DNA from: Nocardia brasiliensis ATCC 700358
GTDB taxonomy: Bacteria > Actinomycetota > Actinomycetes > Mycobacteriales > Mycobacteriaceae
Direction of reading: 5' to 3'
Length of the DNA stretch: 64,000 bases
Assembly (NCBI RefSeq): GCF_000250675.2
Contig: NC_018681.1
Location: 4,216,001-4,280,000 of the forward strand
Positions within the stretch are counted from its first letter, which is position 1; each line of letters opens with the position of its first letter. A program made the translations under genes and the position numbers. The notes under the pieces were generated by a model that saw only the letters and a program-made list of their open reading frames with translations, did not search any database and was not told the origin of the DNA. Shown piece after piece: positions 42,780-50,676 of the stretch.

Positions 42780-43903
42780 TGAGGCTGCGGGCGGAGATCA
42801 CCGCGTTCGTCGACGAGGTGGTGGCGCCGCGGGCCGCCGAGTTCGATCGCGCGGGCCGGATCGACGGGAAGATGGTGGGCGAGTTCGCCGCTCGTGGTCT
42901 GTGGGGCGCGGTGTTGCCGGAAGCCGACGGGGGCACCGGTGCGGGCATGACGGCGCTGGCCGAACTGCACGAGGAGATCGGCCGCGGCTGCGCGGCCATG
43001 CGCAGCCTGCTGACCGTGCACTCGATGGTGCTCTACGCACTGGACCGCTGGGGCAGCGAGGCCATGCGGCGCCGGTGGCGGGCCGATCTGGTCGCGGGGG
43101 CCGCGCTCGGCGCGTTCTGTCTCACCGAGCCGGACGCGGGCAGCGACTTCGCCGCGCTGCGAGCCACAGCTGTGCGCGCGGGCGAGGGGTGGGTGCTGGA
43201 CGGGCACAAGCTCTGGGTCACCGGCGGCCAACTCGCCGACGTGCTGCTCGTTTTCGCCCGCACCGAGAAAGGTCCCGCGGCTTTCCTGGTGGACGCCGCC
43301 GAGTCCGGCGTGCGGCGCAGCCCGGTCGAGCACGTCACCGGCACGCGCGGCAGTCAGGTCGCCGAGATCGTCTTCGAGCACTGCCGGGTGGGGCCGGACG
43401 CGATGGTCGGACCCGAGGGGATGGGGCTCGCCATCGCCACCGGCGTCCTCGATATCGGCCGGTTCAGCGTGGCCGCCGGCTGTGTCGGTCTCCTGCAGGC
43501 CTGCCTGGAGGCCTGCGTGCGCTACGCGAGCACCCGTCGTCAGGGCGGTGCGCTGTTGCGCGAACACCAACTGGTGCAACAGATGATCTCCACCATCGCC
43601 ACCGACACCAGGGCGGCGCGGTTGCTGGTGTGGCAGGCCGCCCGGCTGAAGGACGCGGGCAGTCCCGACACCATCATGGCGACCTGCATGGCCAAGCAGT
43701 TCGCCGCGACCGCGGCGGTGTCGGCCGCCAATAACGCGGTGCAGCTGCACGGCGCGCGTGGCTGCAGCGACGAGTATCCCGTCGCGCGGTATCTGCGCGA
43801 CGCCAAGGTCATGGAGATCATCGAAGGCAGCACCCAGCTGCAACACGTCCTGATCGCCACCGACGCGTGCCTGAATCGGGCGCGGGTCGTCGCGATTGAT
43901 TGA
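42776..43903 (+). CDS. Acyl-CoA dehydrogenase-like enzyme, FkbI-like
   Basis: A 375-residue FAD enzyme of the acyl-CoA dehydrogenase fold. FCLTEPDAGSDFAAL is the flavin/substrate signature, GTRGSQVAEIVFEHCRV the middle domain, and GARGCSDEYPVARYLRDAK the C-terminal signature followed by EIIEGSTQLQ. In the FkbH-I-J-K system it completes the four-electron oxidation of glyceryl-ACP to 2-hydroxymalonyl-ACP. Context, not sequence alone, distinguishes it from a beta-oxidation enzyme. The start overlaps the ACP stop. Confidence 0.9.
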   Translation: MMRLRAEITAFVDEVVAPRAAEFDRAGRIDGKMVGEFAARGLWGAVLPEADGGTGAGMTALAELHEEIGRGCAAMRSLLTVHSMVLYALDRWGSEAMRRRWRADLVAGAALGAFCLTEPDAGSDFAALRATAVRAGEGWVLDGHKLWVTGGQLADVLLVFARTEKGPAAFLVDAAESGVRRSPVEHVTGTRGSQVAEIVFEHCRVGPDAMVGPEGMGLAIATGVLDIGRFSVAAGCVGLLQACLEACVRYASTRRQGGALLREHQLVQQMISTIATDTRAARLLVWQAARLKDAGSPDTIMATCMAKQFAATAAVSAANNAVQLHGARGCSDEYPVARYLRDAKVMEIIEGSTQLQHVLIATDACLNRARVVAID

Positions 43904-43938
43904 TGCCGGCCGGATCTGCGCAGCGGGAAGGGGATTCG

Positions 43939-45006
43939 ATGAACGTTGAGGAGCGCAAGCGCCCCCGTCAGATCAAATGCGTGGTCTGGGATCTCGACCA
44001 CACGCTGTGGGACGGCGTACTGCTCGAGCAGGCCACCGTCACCGACTTGAAGCCCGGCGTCCGGGAGACCATCGCCACGCTGGACGAACGCGGAATACTG
44101 CATTCGATCGCCAGTCGCAACGATCCCGAACTCGCGCTCGCGAAACTGACCGAACTCGGGATCGCCGACTACTTCCTGCACCCGCAGATCGGCTGGGACA
44201 ACAAATCGGCGTCGGTGGCCGCCATCGCGCAGCGACTCGATATCGGGATCGATACCCTCGCCTTCGTCGACGACCAGGCGATGGAACGCGACGAGGTCGC
44301 CTTCGCCCACCCCGAGGTGCTCTGCCTCGACGCCGAAGAGATTGCGTCCCTGGCGGATCGGCCGGAGTTCCAGCCGCGGCACGTGACCGCGGACTCGCGG
44401 CAGCGGCGGCACATGTACCGGGCGAGCATCGAACGTAGCGTCGCCGAGCAGCGCTTTCCGGGCACCAACGAGGAATTCCTCGCCACCCTCGGCATGCGGT
44501 TCCGGATCAGTCCGGCCGCCGCGGCGGACCTCGGCCGGGCCGAGGAACTCGTCGTGCGGACCAACCAGCTGAACTCCACCGGAATCATGTACTCGGCCGA
44601 GGAACTGGCCGCCTGTGCGACCTCCGACGAGTATCTGCTGCTGATGGCGGAACTGGAGGACTGCTACGGCAGCTATGGGCAGGTCGGCCTCGCGCTGGTG
44701 GCACGAGGAGCCCAGGACTGGCGGCTGAAGCTGTTGCTGATGTCGTGTCGCGTGATCTCCCGCGGTGTCGGAACGGTGCTGTTGCACCATGTGCTCCGGC
44801 TCGCGCAGGACCACGGTGCCCGACTGCTCGCCGAATACGTTGCCACGGAACGGAATCGCATCATGTACATCACCTATCGGTTCGCCGGGTTCACCGAGGC
44901 GGGCGAACACGACGGTGTCACGCTTCTGGCCGCGCCGACCGAACCGCCTCCGCCGCCACCGGCGTACCTCACGGTCGAGACTCCCGAAGCGGGGGTCCGC
45001 CGATGA
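43939..45006 (+). CDS. FkbH-like glyceryl transferase/phosphatase (HAD superfamily)
   Basis: A 355-residue FkbH-family protein. The N-terminal HAD domain has DLDHTLWDG with Asp18 and Asp20; these proteins take 1,3-bisphosphoglycerate, dephosphorylate it and load a D-glyceryl group on an ACP. A GNAT-like C-terminal domain starts near residue 180. ATG at 43939 follows GGAAGGGG; an earlier TTG at 43900 or ATG at 43903 would add up to 13 residues. It completes the hydroxymalonyl-ACP cassette with the three preceding genes. The Pro-rich tail (PPPPPP) is a linker with no partner domain. Confidence 0.92.
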   Translation: MNVEERKRPRQIKCVVWDLDHTLWDGVLLEQATVTDLKPGVRETIATLDERGILHSIASRNDPELALAKLTELGIADYFLHPQIGWDNKSASVAAIAQRLDIGIDTLAFVDDQAMERDEVAFAHPEVLCLDAEEIASLADRPEFQPRHVTADSRQRRHMYRASIERSVAEQRFPGTNEEFLATLGMRFRISPAAAADLGRAEELVVRTNQLNSTGIMYSAEELAACATSDEYLLLMAELEDCYGSYGQVGLALVARGAQDWRLKLLLMSCRVISRGVGTVLLHHVLRLAQDHGARLLAEYVATERNRIMYITYRFAGFTEAGEHDGVTLLAAPTEPPPPPPAYLTVETPEAGVRR

Positions 45007-45761
45007 GTGCGCCGACGATCGCCGCGGGTAAATGGATGCCGTATCCCGGGGCCGGTGGCGCGGCCGCCACGCTGTACTGCCTGCCGCACGCCGGCGCGGG
45101 CGCCTCGACCTACCTGCCGTGGCGTAAGCAGTTGCGTCCCGAGGTCGACGTGGTCCCGTTGCAACCGCCCGGCCGGGAACTGCGGCTGCGGGACCAGCCG
45201 TTCGATGACCTCGGGGCGCTGCTCGACGACCTGCTCGCGGTGCTGGACGGCGCGTGGCAGGAGCCGTTCGCGCTGTTCGGGCACAGCTTGGGCGCGCTCG
45301 TCGCCTACGAGCTGGCCCGGCGGCTCGCCGCCGGCGCGGGGCCGCGTCCGGTGCACCTGATCGTGTCCGGACGTCGTGCGCCGCACCATCCTTCGCGGTT
45401 GCCGTGGGTCCGCATGGCCTCCGACGCGACGCTGCTGGAGATCGTCTACCGGCTCGGCGGCACACCCGACGAGGTGCTCGCGGACGAGCAGATGCGCGCC
45501 CAGGTGCTCGCGCTGATGCGCGCCGATCTGGGTGTGGATCAGACCTACCACTATCGGCCGCACCCGCGGCTCGACGTGCCGATCACCGTGCTGAGCGGGA
45601 GCGCCGATTCGCACGTCACCATGGCCGAACTCGAGCCGTGGGCCGAATGCGGTTCGGCCGGAGTCGATATCCGGCTCGTGCCCGGCGGGCACTTCTTCCC
45701 GGTGACCCACCGCGACGCCGTGCTAAGGCGGGTGCGCCAGTGCCTGACGGGGTCGCCGTGA
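45003..45761 (+). CDS. Type II thioesterase
   Basis: A 252-residue alpha/beta hydrolase of the editing thioesterase family of PKS/NRPS systems. LPHAGAGASTY (about 29-39), the nucleophile Ser95 in GHSLGA and His230 in GGHFFP are typical. It clears aberrant acyl groups from carrier proteins, or could release the finished chain because the PKS has no thioesterase domain. ATG overlaps the FkbH stop, and its own stop overlaps the PPTase start. Confidence 0.92.
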   Translation: MSAPTIAAGKWMPYPGAGGAAATLYCLPHAGAGASTYLPWRKQLRPEVDVVPLQPPGRELRLRDQPFDDLGALLDDLLAVLDGAWQEPFALFGHSLGALVAYELARRLAAGAGPRPVHLIVSGRRAPHHPSRLPWVRMASDATLLEIVYRLGGTPDEVLADEQMRAQVLALMRADLGVDQTYHYRPHPRLDVPITVLSGSADSHVTMAELEPWAECGSAGVDIRLVPGGHFFPVTHRDAVLRRVRQCLTGSP

Positions 45762-46498
45762 TCGGCGGCACGGCCCCGCGCCGGACGATCGCGCCGGACG
45801 ACGTCGAACTGTGGTGGACGGCGCTGACGGGGGAGTGCGCGCCGGACGATCGCCGCGTACTGTCCGCCGCGGAGCTCGAGCGCCGCACCCGCTTCGGCAC
45901 GGTGGGTTTCGCGAACGATTTCGTGCGGATCCGGGCCACGCTGCGTCGCGTGCTCGCCGCTTATACCGGAATTGCCCCGGAAGCATTGGAATTCACCGCG
46001 GGAGTGCACGGCAAGCCGGAATTGCCCGGCCACGCACTGCAATTCAATCTCTCGCACACGGCCGACTGCGCTGTCGTCGCGATCGCCGGATCGGGCGCGG
46101 TCGGCGTCGATCTCGAATCGCTGGACGCGGACTTCGACCACGTGGCGCTCGCCGCGCGAGTGCTCACCCGCGGCGAGGCGGACCTGGTCCGGGCCGACCG
46201 GCGCCGGTTCCTGCACCACTGGGTGGCCAAGGAGAGCTACCTGAAATGGCTGGGCAGCGGGCTGACGATATCGCCCGATACCCTCGAACTCGGGGCGGAT
46301 GCGTCCGGGCGCACGGTGGTCACGGGCGTCGACGGCGTCGAACTGCCGGTCGGCTACGTCCATCGCTTCGGTCTGAGCCCGCGCCACGTCGGCGCCTTCG
46401 TCAGTCACCGGCCCGCGCGGCGCTTTCCACTGCGGCCCGCCGAATCAGCTGGGGCCAGAGCAAATTTCGGTCGTCGTAGCGCAGGAGTGCAAGCATGA
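45758..46498 (+). CDS. Sfp-type 4'-phosphopantetheinyl transferase
   Basis: A 246-residue PPTase. NLSHTAD, GVDLE (metal-binding acids) and WVAKESYLKWLG are the P1-P3 motifs of the Sfp class. It attaches the CoA-derived arm to the three carrier domains of the cluster, and possibly to the carboxylic acid reductase at 57203. The start is GTG at 45758 inside the thioesterase stop (GTGA). The stop overlaps the FAAL start. Confidence 0.92.
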   Translation: MIGGTAPRRTIAPDDVELWWTALTGECAPDDRRVLSAAELERRTRFGTVGFANDFVRIRATLRRVLAAYTGIAPEALEFTAGVHGKPELPGHALQFNLSHTADCAVVAIAGSGAVGVDLESLDADFDHVALAARVLTRGEADLVRADRRRFLHHWVAKESYLKWLGSGLTISPDTLELGADASGRTVVTGVDGVELPVGYVHRFGLSPRHVGAFVSHRPARRFPLRPAESAGARANFGRRSAGVQA

Positions 46499-48210
46499 CA
46501 ACCTTCTTCCCGGTAGAGCCGGTCACCCTCGTGCAGATGCTGACCATGCGGGCCGCGGCCAGACCCGACGAGGTGCGGTTCCGCCATCTCGGCGACGGTG
46601 ACGAGGTCAGCGCGGCAATGACTTTCGCGGATCTGGACCGGGCGGCCCGCGCGGTGGCGGTGCGGCTGGCCGAGGTCACCCGGCCGGGGGAGCGGGCCCT
46701 GCTGCTCTACGCGCCCGGGCTGGAATTCGTCGTCGCCTTCTACGGCTGCCTGTACGCCGGTGTGGTCGCGGTGCCGGTGGCGCCGCCGCAGCCGAACAAA
46801 CTGGCCGACTCGCTGGCGCGGCTGGCGTCGATCACCGCCAACTCCGGGGCGCGGCTGCTGCTCACCAGCGCCGATATCGAACCGCTGCTGACACCGGTGC
46901 TGGCGCATACCAAGGGGTTCACCCAGTTGCGCACCGTGGTCACCGATCAGGTCGACCCGGTGACGGCCGACCGGTACCGTGATCCGGGCATCACCGCCGA
47001 AACCGTTGCGCACCTGCAGTACTCGTCCGGCTCGACCGGCGAGCCCAAAGGGGTCGTGCTCACCCACGGCAACGTGCTCGCCAATCTGCGACTGGTCACC
47101 GGGAAGATCGGCGCCGGAGTGGGCGTGGCGTGGCTGCCGACCTTCCACGACATGGGCCTGCTCAGCATGGTGACCTATCCGGTGTACAGCGATTCCTCTG
47201 TGATCAGCATGTCCCCCTTGGCTTTCGTGCAACGGCCGGCGCGCTGGATCGCGGCGATGTCGCGCTTCGGCGCCACCCACACGGTCGCCCCGAACTTCTC
47301 TTTCGCGCTCGCGGTGCGGCGGGTGTCGGCCCCGCAGGTCGGGAAGTACGACCTCGCGCCGCTGCGGGTGGCACTCTGCGGCGCGGAACCCGTCCGGGTG
47401 GACACGATGCTCGCCTTCGCCGAGCATTTCGGCGACGCGGGCTTCGACGCCGCCAGTCTGTTCCCGTGCTATGGCCTTGCCGAGGCGACACTGCTGGTGA
47501 CCGGCGGCCCACGCGGCAGTGGCCTCACCACCGTCGAGGTCGACCCGACCGCACTGGCCAAGGGTCGGGTGGAACCGGTGCCGAGCGGCGGCCGCAGGTT
47601 GGTGGCCAGCGGTGAACTCAACGACGCCTACGAGTTCGTGCTCGCCGACCCCGATACGCTCATCCCGCTACCGGCCGGGCAGGTCGGCGAAATCTGTTTG
47701 CGCGGAGACAGTGTCGGCGTCCGGTACTGGGACGCGCCGGAAGCCACGAGCGAGACCTTCGGCGCGACCGTCCCCGGCCACGCCGGAAACTTCCTGCGCA
47801 CCGGCGATCTCGGGTTCGTGCACGAGGGACAGCTCTACGTCACCGGCCGTCGTAAGGACCTCATCATCATCGACGGCTACAACCACTATCCCTCCGACCT
47901 CGAAGCCACCGCGATGGACAGCCATCCGGCCCTGCGGCCCGACCGCTGTGCCGCCTTTCAGCTGCTCGACCACGACGACCCCGAGTTGGTGCTGGTGGCC
48001 GAATTGAACCGCGATCATCCGGCCGACGCCGCCGCCAGGGCCGAGATAGCCGCCGCCGTGCGTACCGCGATCGGCGAACATCACGGCTTGCGCCTCACCG
48101 ACGTGGTCCTGATCACCCCCGGCTCCATCCCGCTAACTTCGAGCGGCAAAGTCCGTCGCTACGCGGTCCGCGAGCAATACCGCGACAACGCCCTGTCCCC
48201 GCTGGCCTGA
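46495..48210 (+). CDS. Fatty acyl-AMP ligase (FAAL)
   Basis: A 571-residue adenylating enzyme of the FAAL group, which activates a fatty acid and passes it to a carrier protein rather than CoA. YSSGSTGEPKGVVLTHGN is the P-loop, WLPTFHDMGLL and CYGLAEATLLVTGG are FAAL hallmarks, and GRRKDLIIIDGYNHYP is the hinge. It starts in the ATGA of the PPTase stop and ends the operon. The PKS's N-terminal ACP is the natural recipient, making this the starter-loading enzyme of the pathway. Acyl chain length is unknown. Confidence 0.93.
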   Translation: MTTFFPVEPVTLVQMLTMRAAARPDEVRFRHLGDGDEVSAAMTFADLDRAARAVAVRLAEVTRPGERALLLYAPGLEFVVAFYGCLYAGVVAVPVAPPQPNKLADSLARLASITANSGARLLLTSADIEPLLTPVLAHTKGFTQLRTVVTDQVDPVTADRYRDPGITAETVAHLQYSSGSTGEPKGVVLTHGNVLANLRLVTGKIGAGVGVAWLPTFHDMGLLSMVTYPVYSDSSVISMSPLAFVQRPARWIAAMSRFGATHTVAPNFSFALAVRRVSAPQVGKYDLAPLRVALCGAEPVRVDTMLAFAEHFGDAGFDAASLFPCYGLAEATLLVTGGPRGSGLTTVEVDPTALAKGRVEPVPSGGRRLVASGELNDAYEFVLADPDTLIPLPAGQVGEICLRGDSVGVRYWDAPEATSETFGATVPGHAGNFLRTGDLGFVHEGQLYVTGRRKDLIIIDGYNHYPSDLEATAMDSHPALRPDRCAAFQLLDHDDPELVLVAELNRDHPADAAARAEIAAAVRTAIGEHHGLRLTDVVLITPGSIPLTSSGKVRRYAVREQYRDNALSPLA

Positions 48211-48226
48211 ACCGGCCGAATACACA

Positions 48227-48257
48227 CCGACATCCCCTGCTGGGCAAGGGATGTCGG
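48227..48257 (+). terminator. Terminator of the PKS operon
   Basis: CCGACATCCC at 48227-48236 pairs perfectly with 48248-48257 across an 11-base loop, 16 bases after the FAAL stop. Confidence 0.7.
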
Positions 48258-48417
48258 CTGGTTGGGGCATCGAGCCGGGCGGCGCGGCAGCGGTCCTCCC
48301 TCCGCCGTCCGCGCGCCGCCGATCGCCCGACGCCGTCTCGGTGCCGGCCACTCGCACCGCAACCCCTCGATGCGGCGACGGAGCCGGCGACGCGCGCACG
48401 GTGGGGCGCGCTGGGCG

Positions 48418-48454
48418 TGTGGGTCGGGCCGCCCCCGCCGCGGTCCGACCCACA
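48418..48454. terminator. Second hairpin, probable terminator of the leftward operon
   Basis: TGTGGGTCGG at 48418-48427 pairs perfectly with 48445-48454. It lies 19 bases beyond the end of the leftward MFS gene, so it probably stops that transcript. The rest of the 48211-48472 gap shows nothing else recognisable. Confidence 0.55.
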
Positions 48455-48472
48455 GGGGATGCGGTGCCGTGT

Positions 48473-49711
48473 TCATCCGGCCACCCGCGCTCGATCGACG
48501 GGAGCCGGTCGGCTCGCTCTACCGGTGCGGGTCAGCGCCGCCAGCACCAGGGCGGCGCAGACCGAGGTCAGGATGAACGTCTGGAAGACCTGCAGCGGGC
48601 CGGTCGCCGCCAACACCCAGCCGCCGAGGGTGGGCGCGGCCACCGCGCCGAGCCTGCCGACGCCGTTCGACCAACCGAGCGCGCTACCGCGCAGGTCGGC
48701 CGGATAGGCGTCTGCCACAGCGGCATTGATGAGATTCAAGGTCGAATGCGCGGCCGCACCGAGCACCGCGATGACGGCGAGCAGCAGCAGCCGGTCCGAC
48801 AGCCCCGTGGCACAGGCCGCGATCATGGCCGCGGCGACGCACGCGCTCACACTCGCCACCGGGCGCGCGCCCCATCGCACGGCCGCCGCGGCGAGCGCGA
48901 ACGATCCGATGACCGCGCCGCTGTTGAGCGTCAGCGAGAATTGCAGAGCCGACGTCATCGGATAGCGCAGCTCCCGCATCAGCGTGGTGATCCAGGTATT
49001 CAGCCCGTACCAGGTGAGCAATTCGGCGAACGCCGCCACCGCGAACAGGATCGTCATCGGTCCGCGTGGCGCGGTGAACAGTTCGCGTACCCGGCTCGGG
49101 CTGTGGGTGCGCGCGAATTCCCTGGACTCGGGCAGCAAGCCGATCGCGATGAGCAGGACCAGCGCGGAGCCGATCGCGCCGATCCAGCACAGCGGCCGCC
49201 AGCCGTGCTCGGACAGCAGGAGCAACCCGGCGAGCGCGGAGGTGATGCCGCCGATCGGGATACCGGCCATGAGCACGGTGACGGTCAGGCTGGTGCGGCC
49301 GGGCGCGGTGTACTCCTTGGCCAGCGCCAACGCGACCGCGGCTGCAGCGCCCATGCCGATCCCGGCGAGCAGTCGGAACGCGCCCAGCTGCGCCGCGGAG
49401 CCGGCCAGTGCGCAGGCCCCGGTCCAGCCGGTGAACCAGCCGACCGCGACCAGCAGGGGACGCCGCCGCCCGAACCGGTCGGCCAGCCTGCCGCCGGTGA
49501 GCGCCCCGGCGGTCATCCCGACGTAGACCATGCTGCCGACCGTGCCCGCGGTGGATTTGGTCATCCCCCAACCGTTTTCGTCGAGCAACGCAGGCAACAT
49601 CGCGCCGTACATGATGAGGTCGTAACCCTCGGCGATGACGATGAGCGCACACAGCCCGATGACACCGGCCGCCGGGAGGCGGTCGCGGGCGGTCCCGCTG
49701 CCCGCGATCAC
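48473..49711 (-). CDS. MFS transporter, aromatic acid:H+ symporter-like (AAHS)
   Basis: A 412-residue protein with twelve likely membrane segments. EGYDLIMYGAMLP in the first helix and GGRLADRFGRRRPL in loop 2-3 are the AAHS signatures, known from PcaK and BenK type carriers. It probably imports an aromatic acid for the dioxygenase and monooxygenase of the same operon. GTG at 49711 overlaps the dioxygenase stop (GTGA). Confidence 0.9.
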   Translation of the reverse strand: MIAGSGTARDRLPAAGVIGLCALIVIAEGYDLIMYGAMLPALLDENGWGMTKSTAGTVGSMVYVGMTAGALTGGRLADRFGRRRPLLVAVGWFTGWTGACALAGSAAQLGAFRLLAGIGMGAAAAVALALAKEYTAPGRTSLTVTVLMAGIPIGGITSALAGLLLLSEHGWRPLCWIGAIGSALVLLIAIGLLPESREFARTHSPSRVRELFTAPRGPMTILFAVAAFAELLTWYGLNTWITTLMRELRYPMTSALQFSLTLNSGAVIGSFALAAAAVRWGARPVASVSACVAAAMIAACATGLSDRLLLLAVIAVLGAAAHSTLNLINAAVADAYPADLRGSALGWSNGVGRLGAVAAPTLGGWVLAATGPLQVFQTFILTSVCAALVLAALTRTGRASRPAPVDRARVAG

Positions 49712-50676
49712 GGCTGCGCTCCGTACGGTCCCGGCTCCCCGGTGCGCCGCCAGCTCGCGAGCTGGCCGCCCCACAGATTCACGCTGCGCGGCACCGGATC
49801 CCACTGCCGCGGAGAGTAGGTGGCGCGATCGTCGTGGAACTTCTCCATCTCCGCGGACAGTTCGACATGGTTGCCGGCGGGATCGTCCGCGAAGACGAAC
49901 AGGTTGTTGCCGGGCCCGTGCCGGCCCGGACCCCAGACGACGTCCACCCCCTGCTCGGTGAGGCGGTCGCACCAGCGCTTGAAGTCGTCCCATTCGGCGA
50001 GGTCGAACGAGTAGTGGTCCAGGCAGGCCCGCTCGGCGGCGACGACCGCGAGGGTGTGATGGTCGCGGTTGCTGCGCAACCAGGCGAAGGTGCCGTCGGA
50101 CAACTGATCCGATATCTGGAAACCGACTGTATGGCAATAGAATTCGATCATCGCCGGGACATCGGTACTGCCCAGGGCGAGATGCTGGAAGCGGATCGGC
50201 CGCTGCCCGGTATCGGCCCCGCGCTCACCGGTGCGGTGCACCGGTGCGTGGAAATGCACGATATTGCCTTCCGGATCGGTAGTGCCCAGACCGGTTGCGG
50301 TGCCGACCGATTCGTCCAGGAACAGCTCGTCCAGCGCGTCGACCGAGTGGCCCGCCGCCCGCAGTCGTTTGTCCAGCAGATCGAGTCCGCCGGGGTCGGC
50401 CACCTCGAAACCCAGATGGTCCAGCGCGGGCGCGCCGGGCAGCAGATCCAGCACGTGATGTCCGCAGCTCCAGCCCAGCCGCATCCCGCCGCCGGACAAT
50501 TCGCCGTGCGGCACCAGGCCGAAGACCCGGCCGTAGAACTCGGCCACCGGGCCGACCTCGGGGACCCGCAGCCCGAGGTGCGACACTGCGGTACGGCGTA
50601 GCGCACCGCTGTGCTGAGATTCGTTGCGTGGCAACGATGTCGGGGCAGTCATGCGGTCCTTCGCCTCCGTACTCAT
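49708..50676 (-). CDS. Type I extradiol ring-cleavage dioxygenase (VOC fold)
   Basis: A 322-residue two-domain vicinal-oxygen-chelate enzyme. The C-terminal domain has the iron ligands His in FQHLAL, His in LDHYSF and Glu in NHVELS, as in BphC/catechol 2,3-dioxygenases. It opens a catechol-type ring next to the hydroxyls. It is preceded by an aromatic hydroxylase gene and followed by an aromatic-acid transporter gene with single-codon overlaps, so they form a catabolic operon. ATG at 50676 overlaps the monooxygenase stop. Confidence 0.9.
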   Translation of the reverse strand: MSTEAKDRMTAPTSLPRNESQHSGALRRTAVSHLGLRVPEVGPVAEFYGRVFGLVPHGELSGGGMRLGWSCGHHVLDLLPGAPALDHLGFEVADPGGLDLLDKRLRAAGHSVDALDELFLDESVGTATGLGTTDPEGNIVHFHAPVHRTGERGADTGQRPIRFQHLALGSTDVPAMIEFYCHTVGFQISDQLSDGTFAWLRSNRDHHTLAVVAAERACLDHYSFDLAEWDDFKRWCDRLTEQGVDVVWGPGRHGPGNNLFVFADDPAGNHVELSAEMEKFHDDRATYSPRQWDPVPRSVNLWGGQLASWRRTGEPGPYGAQP

